A stretch of 64,000 bases of DNA from Ruania zhangjianzhongii. GTDB lineage: Bacteria > Actinomycetota > Actinomycetes > Actinomycetales > Beutenbergiaceae. The notes below the pieces were generated by a model. The model had not been told where the DNA came from, made no database searches, and saw only the letters and a list, made by a program, of their open reading frames with translations. Below are positions 1 to 8,590 of this stretch, in pieces. The first letter of the stretch is position 1. The number at the start of each line of letters is the position of its first letter. The stretch is taken from the NCBI RefSeq assembly GCF_008000995.1, contig NZ_CP042828.1, forward strand, positions 496,001-560,000. The letters run 5' to 3'. The position numbers were made by a program, and so were the translations under genes.

Positions 1-468
1 CGCACCGGCGTCGCTGACCGCGCCGGCGTCCTGTGCCGGCACCACCTCCGCCTGTCCGGCGGGCTCGGCCGCCGGAGCGCCGATTCGCCGGCGCAGCCGC
101 GCCAACGGCTGGAAAGACTGTGGGGAGGAGTGTTGCAGTGCGTGCAGTGCGTGCTCGGCGGCGACGTAGTCCCCGGCCGTTGCCGCGGTCCGGGCGGCAG
201 AGAGCGCCGCTCGCGCCGTCTCCGGGGTGACCGGGTGCGGCTGCGGCCGCCGCGGCGGCCCCGACCACACCGTGCCCTCGCTCAGCCAGATCAACTCGTC
301 GTCGGCTCCGCCGTACACCATCGCGCCGAGGCGGCCGTTTCCCACCGGCATCGCCTCCACCCACTCGGCCGCCGGAGTGCTCAGCTCGAGGCAGTGTGCA
401 GAGTCGGCGGACTCGGGGACCGCCGCTGAGCCGCTCGGCTGAACTGTGGACGAGAACGTTGACGACAC
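1..468 (-). CDS. GH95-family alpha-L-fucosidase-like protein, N-terminal part only (runs off window start)
   Basis: The reverse strand reads without a stop from a GTG at 468 to the window edge. It contains the GH95 N-terminal signature around residues 40-65 ([20 protein letters not shown], then YGG and LSEGTVWSG), closely matching the complete GH95 protein at 45566-47998. GH95 enzymes release alpha-L-fucose or alpha-L-galactose from glycans. I chose the GTG at 468 because GAGG lies 5 nt upstream; an in-frame GTG at 474 has no such site. No signal peptide is visible in the roughly 35 residues before the domain, so this copy looks cytoplasmic, unlike the Tat-exported second copy. It is divergent from the transporter at 734. 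The family call rests on the N-terminus only, because the catalytic barrel lies outside the window. Confidence 0.85.
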   Translation of the reverse strand, partial: MSSTFSSTVQPSGSAAVPESADSAHCLELSTPAAEWVEAMPVGNGRLGAMVYGGADDELIWLSEGTVWSGPPRRPQPHPVTPETARAALSAARTAATAGDYVAAEHALHALQHSSPQSFQPLARLRRRIGAPAAEPAGQAEVVPAQDAGAVSDAGA

Positions 469-733
469 CGTCACCTCGGAGAATCGATTTTACTGAGTGG
501 AGACACCATAGACCGTAGCCAGGTAATCCTGGCAACCCCTTCATACAAGCCTATTCAACGAATCTGTAGTTGGGGGTTGCGAATCGCTAGTAAGACATAT
601 TACCATCTGGACAAACGATTCACCAGACGAAGCGGTCACAGGTGCGCGACCCGGCTCCCGAGTCGCACGCGCCACGGCCGGGCGCTCATCGAGAGGAGCA
701 CGTAGCGGTGCAGACACAGGCCGGGCGTCGGCG
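469..733. promoter_or_regulatory. Divergent promoter region between GH95 (-) and sugar transporter (+)
   Basis: No gene is seen here. A perfect inverted repeat GCCAGGTAATCCTGGC (518-533) is a candidate operator for the GH95 side. For the plus strand, TTGCGA (577-582) and TACCAT (601-606) are 18 bp apart, the same -10 hexamer and spacing as the promoter at 4469-4498. A GAGGAG at 693-698 precedes a 9-codon GTG reading frame (708-737) whose stop overlaps the ATG of the permease at 734 (ATGA). This could couple translation of the permease, which has no clear ribosome site of its own. Confidence 0.45.
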
Positions 734-1711
734 ATGACACAAGCGCCTCCACTGCCCACCCTCGCGGCGAACAAGTTGCCGGCTGACCCGACGCCGCACC
801 GGCGACCCGGACGGCTGCGCAAGGCGCTGCGCCGGCGCTGGCAGCTCTACCTGCTGGTGATACCGCCGCTGGCCTACTTCGTGATGTTCCAGTACGTGCC
901 GATGGCGAACGGGATCATTGCGTTCAAGCACTACAACGTGATCGAGGGCATCTGGGGCAGCGACTGGGCCGGCCTGGAGTACTTCGAGCGGTTCTTCACG
1001 AACCCGATGTTCACCACAGTGGTCAGCAATACCTTCCTGCTGAGCCTGTACGCGCTGATCGCGAGCTTCCCGATCCCGATCATCCTCGCGCTCGCGCTGA
1101 ATGAGATCCGCGGCCGCTTCTTCAAGCGGACCGTGCAGATGGTCACCTACGCGCCGTACTTCATCTCCACGGTGATCGTGGTGTCGATGGCGATCCTTAT
1201 TCTCTCCCCGAGGATCGGGCTGATCAGTGAAGTGACCGGCTTCTTCGGGCTGCCGGCCACCGACTACCTGGCCCAACCGGACTTCTTCCGACATGTCTAT
1301 GTCTGGACCGAGGTGTGGCAGACGGCCGGCTACTCCGCGGTGATCTACCTGGCCGCGCTCGCCGGTGTCGACCCCGCCTTGTACGAGGCGGCGAAGGTCG
1401 ACGGCGCGAACCGGCTGCAGAAGATCTGGCACGTGGATCTGCCCAGCATCACTCCCACGATCGTGGTGGTGCTGATCCTTTCGGTCGGCAGCATCATGGC
1501 GGTCGGCTTCGAGAAGGCCTTCCTGCTGCAGAACCCGCTGAACCTGTCCCAGTCGGAGATCATCGCCACCTACACCTACAAGCTGGGCATCCAGAATGCC
1601 GACTTCAGCCTGGCGACGGCCGTGGGGCTGTTCAACTCGGTGATCAACCTGGTGCTGCTCCTCGTGGTGAACAAAGTGTCCAAGCGAGTGACGGGGAGCG
1701 GACTGTGGTGA
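734..1711 (+). CDS. LplB-type sugar ABC transporter permease
   Basis: Integral membrane subunit of a carbohydrate ABC importer. The 325 residues have a basic N-terminus, a first membrane helix at about 37-58 followed by the LplB-typical PMANGIIAFKHYN segment, further helices, and the EAA loop (EAAKVDGANRLQKIWHVDLPS) near residues 217-237 that contacts the ATPase. The family includes LplB/YteP transporters for aldouronates and rhamnogalacturonan oligosaccharides. It overlaps the next permease by a few bases and shares the operon with it and the binding protein. No ATPase is encoded nearby, so it probably uses a shared MsmX-type ATPase from elsewhere. ATG 734 is the only start in this frame near the preceding stop-overlapping mini-frame. 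Confidence 0.9.
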   Translation: MTQAPPLPTLAANKLPADPTPHRRPGRLRKALRRRWQLYLLVIPPLAYFVMFQYVPMANGIIAFKHYNVIEGIWGSDWAGLEYFERFFTNPMFTTVVSNTFLLSLYALIASFPIPIILALALNEIRGRFFKRTVQMVTYAPYFISTVIVVSMAILILSPRIGLISEVTGFFGLPATDYLAQPDFFRHVYVWTEVWQTAGYSAVIYLAALAGVDPALYEAAKVDGANRLQKIWHVDLPSITPTIVVVLILSVGSIMAVGFEKAFLLQNPLNLSQSEIIATYTYKLGIQNADFSLATAVGLFNSVINLVLLLVVNKVSKRVTGSGLW

Positions 1712-2631
1712 ACCTGCTGACTGCCCGACGGCGTTCTCGCTCCCGGCGGCCTACCCGGCCACGGGAGTCGCCCGTCGACCGAGTCTTTATGATCGGCGTC
1801 TACATCCTGTTGGTCACCTTCCTGCTCGTGGTGCTGCTGCCGCTGTGGTACATCGTGGTCAGCTCGGTGAGCAGCCCGGGGGCGGTCTCCGCCGGCCGTG
1901 TGTTCCTCTGGCCGGTGGAGTTCACCCTTCGTGGCTACGAGGTCGCGCTGACCAATCCGAAGATCCTCAGCGGCTTCGCCAACTCGCTGTTCTACACCGC
2001 GGTCGGAACTCTCCTCAGCGTCGCGCTGACGGTGATGCTCGCCTATCCGCTCTCCCGGGCGGACTTCGTCGGTCGCAAAGTGCTCACCGGGGCGGTCGTG
2101 TTCACCATGCTGTTCGCCGGCGGGATGATCCCGACCTACCTGGTGGTGCAGGCCACCGGGATGCTCGATACCCGCTGGGCGATGATCATTCCGAAAGCGG
2201 TGGCGGTCTGGCCGGCGATCCTGGCGATCACCTACTTCCGGTCAGCGATCCCGGACGACGTCCGCGAGGCCGGGGAGATCGACGGTGCCAGTGACCTGCG
2301 CATCCTGTGGAAGCTGATCCTTCCGCTTGCCACGCCGATGATCGCGGTGATCGCGCTGATGTACGCGATCGGACAGTGGAACTCCTACTTCGATGCGCTG
2401 ATCTATCTGCGCGACGACAGCCTCTACCCCTTGCAGCTGGTGCTGCGCAACATCCTCATCCTCAATACCGACTCCGGCGCCGATGCCGCCTCGGCCCTGG
2501 AGCGACAACAGTTGGCGAACTTGCTGAAGTACTCCCTCATCGTGATCTCGACGGTCCCGATGATGCTCATCTATCCGTTCGTCGCCCGTTACTTCACCAA
2601 GGGTCTGCTCCTCGGCGCGGTCAAGGGCTGA
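1705..2631 (+). CDS. LplC-type sugar ABC transporter permease
   Basis: Second membrane subunit of the same importer, 308 residues. It shows several hydrophobic helices, an EAA loop (EAGEIDGASDLRILWKLILP, about residues 190-210) and the family's characteristic C-terminal tail, YFTKGLLLGAVKG. The start is a GTG at 1705 with GGAG 6 nt upstream, overlapping the end of the first permease; GTG 1708 is an alternative. The same reading frame continues open far upstream inside the previous gene, but that stretch is out-of-frame shadow. The C-terminal tail matters because a near copy of it reappears as an isolated 17-codon frame at 4543-4596. Confidence 0.9.
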   Translation: MVNLLTARRRSRSRRPTRPRESPVDRVFMIGVYILLVTFLLVVLLPLWYIVVSSVSSPGAVSAGRVFLWPVEFTLRGYEVALTNPKILSGFANSLFYTAVGTLLSVALTVMLAYPLSRADFVGRKVLTGAVVFTMLFAGGMIPTYLVVQATGMLDTRWAMIIPKAVAVWPAILAITYFRSAIPDDVREAGEIDGASDLRILWKLILPLATPMIAVIALMYAIGQWNSYFDALIYLRDDSLYPLQLVLRNILILNTDSGADAASALERQQLANLLKYSLIVISTVPMMLIYPFVARYFTKGLLLGAVKG

Positions 2632-2696
2632 CCCCCGTGTACATCCCCTGCCGTCGACCCTCGCCGGCACCCCCTCACAACGAAGAGAGGCACCAT

Positions 2697-4358
2697 ATGA
2701 CACGCCGACACCGGATTGCGGCGGCGACGATCGCTACCGGCCTGGCCCTGACCATCGCTGCCTGTGCACCAGGCGGAGGAGGAGGTGGCGGCGATGGTGG
2801 TGGCGAAGATGACGGTGTCATCACCATCTACAGTCAGCAGGGCCCGGAATCGGATCTGAACACCAACGAGCTCACCCTGCTGCTCGAGGAGGAGTTCGAC
2901 GTCGACCTGCAGTTCGAGACCACCACCTGGGACGCGGGTGCAGCCTCGGAGTCCCGCCAGATCACCCTCGCCAGCGGCGACTACCCGGATGCGTTCCTGC
3001 TGATCCCGTGGGTGGATCAGTTCACCCCTGCTGAGCTGCTCAAGCTCGGTGACCAGGGAGTGATCCGGCCGCTGAACGATCTGCTCACCGAGAATGCCCC
3101 GAACCTCCAGGCGGCCTGGGAGCAGACACCGGAGTGGGAACAGCTCTCCACCGCGCCGGACGGGACGGTCTGGGGCCTGCCGCAGTGGAACGACTGCTTC
3201 CACTGCACCTACCCGTCCAAGCTGTGGATGAACTCCGCCTGGCTGGACGCCGTCGGGATGGAGCAGCCGACCACGCCGGAAGAGTTGCGGGCGGTGCTCA
3301 CCGCCTTCAAGGAGGACGACCCGAACGGGAACGGCCAGGCGGACGAGATCCCGATGACTGGCTTCTCCAGCTCGGTACTGCCGTACTTGATGAACCCGTT
3401 CGTCTACATGGCCTCGCCCACCGATGACGGCGTCATCCCGGCCTCGCTGGCCCTCGACGGCGACACGGTCACGCTGCAGCCGACCCTCGACGCCTGGCGT
3501 GAGGGGCTGACCTACGTCCACGCCCTGTACGAGGACGGCCTGCTGGACGAGTCCACCTTCACGCAGAACCAGGATGCCCTGCTCGCTACCGGCGACGTCG
3601 CGGGAGACCCGATCCTGGGCTCGACGGTGGTCGGCCACCCGGGCGTGTTCGTCACCATCGGCCAGGAGGACGGCCGGGACCGGAACTACGATCCGGTGCC
3701 GCCGTTGACCGGACCGAACGGGTCGCCGGCCTCGGAGATGCTCTCCTCGGTGGTGGGAGCGTCCTTCGCGATCACGTCGAATGCCAGTGATGAGGAAGCC
3801 GCGACGCTGGTGCAGATCGTCGACTGGATGATCGATTACGACAACCACCTCCGTGCCGAGTTCGGCGAGGAGGGCGTCGCCTGGGACTACCCCGAGGAAG
3901 GGGACGTCGCACTGGACGAGTCGCTGGACCCGCTGTTCGTGCGACACCGGCTCAGCGGTGCAGAGGCCACCGAGAACAGCAATGTGGCCTGGGGTCCGAT
4001 CGCGCAGTACTACGGCGACGAGGTGTTCCGCGGCTCCCAGGTGGTCGGCGAGGACATCTATGAACTCGCCAGCTATGAGCGGCGGCTGTTCGAGGCCACT
4101 GAGCCGTACGCGGAGAACAGCCCGGACGCGGCCTTCCCGTACTGGAATCTGTGGATCCCGGCGGAAAGTTCGGCCGAGTTGTCCACGGCACAGACCAATG
4201 TGGAGAACCTGGTGCTGCAGGCTGACGCCGAGTTCATCACCGGTGTGCGGGATATCGACAGTGATGCCGACTGGCAGGAGTTCCAGGATGCCCTGGTGGC
4301 CAACGGCAGTGAGCAGTACCTGCAGATCTACCAAGAGGCGTACGACGCCGCTGGCTGA
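2697..4358 (+). CDS. LplA-type extracellular sugar-binding lipoprotein
   Basis: Solute-binding protein for the upstream permeases, 553 residues. The N-terminus MTRRHRIAAATIA leads into a hydrophobic stretch and a lipobox ending in IAAC (Cys about 22), followed by a Gly/Asp-rich flexible linker, so the mature protein should be a membrane-anchored lipoprotein. The length and the motif DPNGNGQADEIPMTGF (calcium-loop-like DxNxNGxxDEIP) are typical of the LplA/LipO family binding pectin- or xylan-derived oligosaccharides. It lies 65 bp after the second permease and is preceded by AGAGAGGCACCAT. The ligand cannot be told from sequence; the flanking enzymes suggest a branched galactose/rhamnose-containing glycan. 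Confidence 0.9.
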   Translation: MTRRHRIAAATIATGLALTIAACAPGGGGGGGDGGGEDDGVITIYSQQGPESDLNTNELTLLLEEEFDVDLQFETTTWDAGAASESRQITLASGDYPDAFLLIPWVDQFTPAELLKLGDQGVIRPLNDLLTENAPNLQAAWEQTPEWEQLSTAPDGTVWGLPQWNDCFHCTYPSKLWMNSAWLDAVGMEQPTTPEELRAVLTAFKEDDPNGNGQADEIPMTGFSSSVLPYLMNPFVYMASPTDDGVIPASLALDGDTVTLQPTLDAWREGLTYVHALYEDGLLDESTFTQNQDALLATGDVAGDPILGSTVVGHPGVFVTIGQEDGRDRNYDPVPPLTGPNGSPASEMLSSVVGASFAITSNASDEEAATLVQIVDWMIDYDNHLRAEFGEEGVAWDYPEEGDVALDESLDPLFVRHRLSGAEATENSNVAWGPIAQYYGDEVFRGSQVVGEDIYELASYERRLFEATEPYAENSPDAAFPYWNLWIPAESSAELSTAQTNVENLVLQADAEFITGVRDIDSDADWQEFQDALVANGSEQYLQIYQEAYDAAG

Positions 4359-4468
4359 TCAGCGCGCCCACGGGGACGGTCCGGTGCGCCAGGTACCGGG
4401 CCGTCCTCGTGGGGCGAGCCTCGGGGCCCGCGACCTGTGCAGGCATATATATTCACATGTGCACGGAG

Positions 4469-4515
4469 TTGACAGTGAGATGTGGGCGCTCCTACCATCC
4501 GTTGAATCGCTTCAA
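4469..4515 (+). promoter_or_regulatory. Promoter with overlapping LacI-type operator
   Basis: TTGACA (4469-4474) and TACCAT (4493-4498) are separated by 18 bp. TTGAATCGCTTCAA (4502-4515), an inverted repeat with a central CG, sits where transcription should begin. The arrangement is that of a LacI/GalR-family repressor site blocking initiation. The promoter would drive the remnant, the aldo/keto reductase, GH2 and GH78. No LacI-family gene is in the window. Just upstream, at 4443, lies GCATATATATTCACATG, a near copy of which occurs at 30084. Confidence 0.6.
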
Positions 4516-4542
4516 AACAGGAAGCAGTTTCGAGGAGAAAAC

Positions 4543-4596
4543 ATGGTCAGCCAGAAGATCATGAAGGGACTGACTTCCGGTGCCGTCAAGGGCTGA
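4543..4596 (+). pseudogene. 17-codon remnant of an LplC-type permease gene
   Basis: The frame MVSQKIMKGLTSGAVKG has a strong ribosome site (CGAGGAG, 6 nt before ATG) and its own promoter/operator. Its last ten residues, KGLTSGAVKG, match the conserved C-terminal tail of LplC-type permeases, including KGLLLGAVKG at the end of the gene at 1705-2631. This looks like the start and end of a permease gene joined after an internal deletion of nearly the whole coding sequence. The promoter and ribosome site survive and now feed the reductase that begins inside it at 4580. A genuine short leader peptide is the alternative. Confidence 0.6.
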
Positions 4597-5482
4597 CGCG
4601 ACACTCACCCCCTCGGCCATCACGCTGGGAACCTCCGGCCTCGGTGACCGGGCCGATGCAGTGGCGACCGCCCGGGCCCTCCTCCGGACCGAGCACGCCA
4701 TGATCGACACCTCGAACGCCTACGACGGTGGGCGCAGCGAGCAGGTCATCGGCCGGGCGATCGCCGACCTCGGCGGGCTGCCCGCACACGTCCAGGTGAT
4801 CTCCAAGGCCGATCGGGATCTCGGAACGGGCACCTTCGACCGGGACCGGGTGCTGCGCTCGTTCGAGGAGTCGACCTCCCGTCTCGGCCTGGACAGCCTG
4901 CCGCTGTACCAGCTGCACGATCCGTACACGATCACCGTGGCCGAGGCGATGGCACCGGGCGGCGCGGTGCAAGGACTGGTGGAGCTGCGGGAGCAGGGGG
5001 CGGTCGGCGCGATCGGGGTGGCGGCCGGCCCGTCGGCCCTGCTCACCGCGTACCTGGAGACCGGGGCGTTCGACGCTGTGCTCAGCCACAACCGGTTCAC
5101 CTTGGTGGACCGCTCCGCGGCGGACCTGTTCGATCGCGCCCGGCGGCGCGGCATCGTGGTCTTCAACGCCGCCCCGTTCGGCGGGGGCATGCTTGCCGAC
5201 GGCGCTCGTTCCGGTGCTCGGTATGCCTACCGGGATGCGCCGGCCGAGCTGCTCGCCTGGGTACAGCGCGCCGACGAGGTCTGCGCGAGGCATCGGGTGC
5301 CGCTGGCCGCTGCGGCGCTCGCCTTCTCCACCCGCCAGGTGATGATCTCCTCCACGGTGGTGGGGCTGGGCTCGCAGGCTCGGCTGACCGAACTGGCTGC
5401 CCTGCTGGCCACGCCGATCCCTGAGGACCTCTGGCCCGCCCTGGACGCGCTCGGCCCACCGCCGTCGCCACTGACCGACTGA
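4580..5482 (+). CDS. Aldo/keto reductase (aldose 1-dehydrogenase-like)
   Basis: NAD(P)-dependent oxidoreductase of the aldo/keto reductase superfamily, 300 residues. The catalytic tetrad is present: Asp43 and Tyr48 in MIDTSNAY, Lys76 in VISKAD and His113 in YQLHDPY. The general form resembles D-threo-aldose (L-fucose) 1-dehydrogenases, which oxidise sugars to lactones. That would suit fucose, galactose, arabinose or apiose released by neighbouring enzymes, but specificity is not readable from sequence. The GTG start at 4580 lies inside the 17-codon permease remnant (17-bp overlap), so it probably took over that gene's expression signals. A stop 41 bp before GH2 and the repeats there suggest one transcript. 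Confidence 0.8.
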   Translation: MPSRADATLTPSAITLGTSGLGDRADAVATARALLRTEHAMIDTSNAYDGGRSEQVIGRAIADLGGLPAHVQVISKADRDLGTGTFDRDRVLRSFEESTSRLGLDSLPLYQLHDPYTITVAEAMAPGGAVQGLVELREQGAVGAIGVAAGPSALLTAYLETGAFDAVLSHNRFTLVDRSAADLFDRARRRGIVVFNAAPFGGGMLADGARSGARYAYRDAPAELLAWVQRADEVCARHRVPLAAAALAFSTRQVMISSTVVGLGSQARLTELAALLATPIPEDLWPALDALGPPPSPLTD

Positions 5483-5516
5483 CTGCACCCAACTGACTGC
5501 ACCGACTGACTGCACC
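5478..5516. repeat. Three copies of ACTGACTGCACC between reductase and GH2
   Basis: ACTGACTGCACC occurs at 5478-5489, 5492-5503 and 5505-5516, with periods of 14 and 13 bp. The first copy covers the stop codon of the reductase and the last ends just before the GAGGA preceding the GH2 start. It is probably replication slippage and may change the spacing between the two genes. Confidence 0.9.
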
Positions 5517-5522
5517 CGAGGA

Positions 5523-8500
5523 TTGGACCTGAGCTCCGTGCCGTACTACGACGACCCGGCCCCTGGTTCCGGGCGCCGCCACCCCCGCGCCGACTTCACC
5601 TCCGACGCCGCCCGGCTGAACCTGAACGGACAGTGGGCCTTTGCGCTCAGCCCCACGGCAGCCGGCACGGGGGAGAGCTTCTCCGACCCGGACCTGGACC
5701 TGACCGGCTGGGGCGAGATCGACGTCCCCTCGCACTGGGTGCTGCGTGGCCACGATGTGCCGCTCTACACCAACACCGCATTCCCGTTCCCGATCGATCC
5801 CCCCTACGCGCCGACGGCGAACCCCACCGGGGACTATCGGCGCACCTTCGACCTTCCGGCCGGGTGGCGCGCCGAGGGCAGCGTGCTCCGGTTCCAAGGA
5901 GTGGACTCCTGCGGGCGGGTCTGGCTGAACGGGGTGGAGCTGGGGCACTCGAAAGGCAGCCGGCTGCCGTTCGAGTTCGACACCGGCGCCGCCCTGCGGG
6001 AGTCCGGCAACGTGCTCTGCGTCCGGGTGCACCGGTGGTCCTCCGGCAGCTACCTGGAGGATCAGGACATGTGGTGGCTGCCCGGGATCTTCCGGGACGT
6101 CGAGCTGCTCGAGCGGCCGGCCGGCTGCCTGGACGACCTGTTCGTGTATGCCGATTACGACCACCACACTGGCGCCGGCCGGCTCCGGGTGGAGACCACC
6201 GGGCGTGGCGGCGCTGCGGTCACCGGAGAGCTGAGCATCCCCGAGGTCGGCCTGGTCGGTGTACCCACCAACGCTGACCACCGGATCGCCCACGTTGAGC
6301 CCTGGAGTGCCGAGGTGCCGCGGCTGTACCAGGCCACGGTGCAGGTCGGCGCCGAGCAGGTGGACGTGCCGGTGGGCTTTCGCACGATCAGCGTGGCTGA
6401 CGGTGTGCTGCGGGTGAACGGCCGCCAGGTGCACCTGCGTGGCGTCAACCGGCACGAGCACGACCCGGACCACGGCCGGGCACTGAGTGTGGCCACGATG
6501 CGCCAGGACATCCTGATGATGAAGCAGCACAACCTGAACGCGGTGCGCACCGCCCACTACCCACCGCACCCGGAGTTCCTCCGCCTGTGCGACAAGCTCG
6601 GGCTGTGGGTGGTGGACGAGAGCGACCTGGAGACGCACGGCTTCATCTACGCCGACTGGGACGGTAACCCGGTCGACGACCCCACCTGGGAGCCGGCGCT
6701 GCTGGACCGCACCGCCCGGATGGTGGAGCGGGACAAGAACCATCCGTCGGTGATCATTTGGTCGCTCGGCAACGAGAGCGAAGGCGGCAGTGGCTTCGCC
6801 GCGATCGAACGCTGGCTGCGCGAGCGGGATCCGAGCCGGCCGCTGCACTACGAGCGTGACAGGACCTACGCCCAGTCCGACTTCTACTCCCTGATGTACC
6901 CCTCCCTGGACGATCTGCGTGCGATCGCACAGCGCACCGAGCCTCCCCCGGAGGCGCTGGCCGATGACCCGGCGCTGGAGGAACGCCGTCGAGCCCTCCC
7001 GTTCCTGCTCTGCGAGTACGCCCATGCCATGGGCAACGGCCCCGGCTCGCTGGCCGACTATCAGGAGATCCTGGAATCCTCGGACCGGATGGCCGGGGCG
7101 TTCGTGTGGGAGTGGATCGACCACGGCATCCGCCGCACCGAGCCCGATGGCTCGCACGACTTCTGGCACGGTGGCCGATTCGACTATGAACCGAACGGGG
7201 GCAGCTTCTGCCTCGACGGGCTGGTCCGTCCCGATCGCACGCCCTCGCCCGGTCTGATCGAGCTGGCCAAAGTGCTCGAACCGGTGCGGCTGAGCGTGAC
7301 CGAGCAGGCCGTGCTGGTGCGGAACGCCCACGACGTGCTCAGCAGCGCCCACCTCGACTTCGTCTGGGAGATCACCCGGGACGGTGAGGTGTGCGGCAGC
7401 GGGGAGCTTCCGGTGCCAGTGCTCGAGCCTGGCGCGCAGGCCAGCGTGCCGTTGCCCACGCTGCCGGAGCCGGTCGAGGGGCCGGGAGAGGTCTGGCTCA
7501 CCGTGTCCGCGCGGCTGCGCGCCCCGACGCCGTGGGCCGAGGCTGAGCACGAGGTGGCGTGGGGGCAGGGCCGGCTCACCCCGGAGCTACGCACTCCGCC
7601 GCAGAGCCCGGCCGCCGCCGGCCGCATGACCGGGAACGCACCTGCTGGCGCGGCCGCCGGGAACCCACCTGTTGGCGCCGCCCCCGGGAATGCACCTGCT
7701 GGCGCCAGACCCGCCGTGCTGCAGGTCGGCCCGGCGCGTCTGGATGCTCGGACCGGGGAGGTGCTCGCTCTCGGTGACTGGGAAGTCAGTGGCTTCGGAC
7801 TGCACGTGTGGCGCGCCCCGACGGAGAACGACCGGGGCCAGGGAGAGCTGAACAACCTGGTGAAGGTGTGGCGCGCCGTCGGCCTGGACCGGATGGCCCA
7901 CCGCACTACCAGCGTGACACCGCTCGAGCAGGGTCTGCAGGTCAGCGCACGGGTGGCGCCCGCCACCCAGGCGTTCGGGCTGGACGTCACCTACACCTGG
8001 ACTCCGGCCGAGGACCACTCCGTGCGCCTGCAGGTGGGGGTCGCGCCCTATGGGCCGTGGCAGGACACCCCGATCGGTCACCATCAGGTGACGCTGCCGC
8101 GGCTGGGTCTGCGCCTGGAACTTCCCGCTGGACTGGACCAGGTGAGCTGGTTCGGGCTGGGCCCGGGGGAGAGTTACCGGGATAGCCACACTGCCGCCAA
8201 GGTGGGCAGCTACCGCGCCCGGATCGACGATCTGGACTTCGGCTACGTGGTGCCGCAGGAGAGTGGGAACCGGCACCGCACCCGCCGGCTCGAGCTCATC
8301 GGCCCGGGCTTCGCCCCGCTGCGGGTCAGCGGCGTGCCGACTTTCGACTTCAGCGCGCGCCGATGGTCGGACGAAGCACTCGACACCGCGGTCGCCGCGT
8401 ACCAGCTCCGCGCCGAGGACCGGGTGTACCTGCATCTCGACCACGCCCAGCACGGCCTCGGCAGTTCCTCCTGCGGGCCCGCCACCCCGGCGCGCTACCG

Positions 8501-8555
8501 GGTCGAGCCCGCGGCCACCACGTTCACGGTGGTCTTCGCCACCGACGCACCCTGA
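5523..8555 (+). CDS. GH2 beta-galactosidase (LacZ type)
   Basis: Large glycosidase of about 1010 residues with LacZ architecture: N-terminal sugar-binding jelly roll (about 20-190), Ig-like domain, TIM barrel (about 290-580), a second Ig-like domain and the C-terminal Bgal_small_N beta-sandwich (about 740-1005). The acid/base Glu is in LGNESEGG (about residue 417) and the nucleophile in CEYAHAMGN (about 497). There is no signal peptide, so it is likely cytoplasmic, acting on imported galactosides. Three 9-residue repeats (GNAPAGAAA-like, DNA period 27 bp at 7632-7712) form an unusual linker before the last domain. The start is uncertain: TTG 5523 directly follows GAGGA, and GTG 5538 is in frame 15 nt further on. 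Confidence 0.92.
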   Translation: MDLSSVPYYDDPAPGSGRRHPRADFTSDAARLNLNGQWAFALSPTAAGTGESFSDPDLDLTGWGEIDVPSHWVLRGHDVPLYTNTAFPFPIDPPYAPTANPTGDYRRTFDLPAGWRAEGSVLRFQGVDSCGRVWLNGVELGHSKGSRLPFEFDTGAALRESGNVLCVRVHRWSSGSYLEDQDMWWLPGIFRDVELLERPAGCLDDLFVYADYDHHTGAGRLRVETTGRGGAAVTGELSIPEVGLVGVPTNADHRIAHVEPWSAEVPRLYQATVQVGAEQVDVPVGFRTISVADGVLRVNGRQVHLRGVNRHEHDPDHGRALSVATMRQDILMMKQHNLNAVRTAHYPPHPEFLRLCDKLGLWVVDESDLETHGFIYADWDGNPVDDPTWEPALLDRTARMVERDKNHPSVIIWSLGNESEGGSGFAAIERWLRERDPSRPLHYERDRTYAQSDFYSLMYPSLDDLRAIAQRTEPPPEALADDPALEERRRALPFLLCEYAHAMGNGPGSLADYQEILESSDRMAGAFVWEWIDHGIRRTEPDGSHDFWHGGRFDYEPNGGSFCLDGLVRPDRTPSPGLIELAKVLEPVRLSVTEQAVLVRNAHDVLSSAHLDFVWEITRDGEVCGSGELPVPVLEPGAQASVPLPTLPEPVEGPGEVWLTVSARLRAPTPWAEAEHEVAWGQGRLTPELRTPPQSPAAAGRMTGNAPAGAAAGNPPVGAAPGNAPAGARPAVLQVGPARLDARTGEVLALGDWEVSGFGLHVWRAPTENDRGQGELNNLVKVWRAVGLDRMAHRTTSVTPLEQGLQVSARVAPATQAFGLDVTYTWTPAEDHSVRLQVGVAPYGPWQDTPIGHHQVTLPRLGLRLELPAGLDQVSWFGLGPGESYRDSHTAAKVGSYRARIDDLDFGYVVPQESGNRHRTRRLELIGPGFAPLRVSGVPTFDFSARRWSDEALDTAVAAYQLRAEDRVYLHLDHAQHGLGSSSCGPATPARYRVEPAATTFTVVFATDAP

Positions 8556-8590
8556 CGCCGATCACGAGCAACGAGAGAGTGACCCGATAG

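Noticed and set aside
708-737. Nine-codon peptide VQTQAGRRR as a real gene
   Set aside because: It has a ribosome site and stop/start overlap but is too short to support; noted only as possible translational coupling.
2589-4334. Long minus-strand reading frame opposite the LplA-type gene
   Set aside because: Shadow of the GC-rich plus-strand gene; low-complexity Arg/Val/Gly protein with no domain.
5163-7550. 795-codon minus-strand frame opposite GH2
   Set aside because: Third-position GC shadow; the plus strand encodes an intact LacZ-type enzyme.
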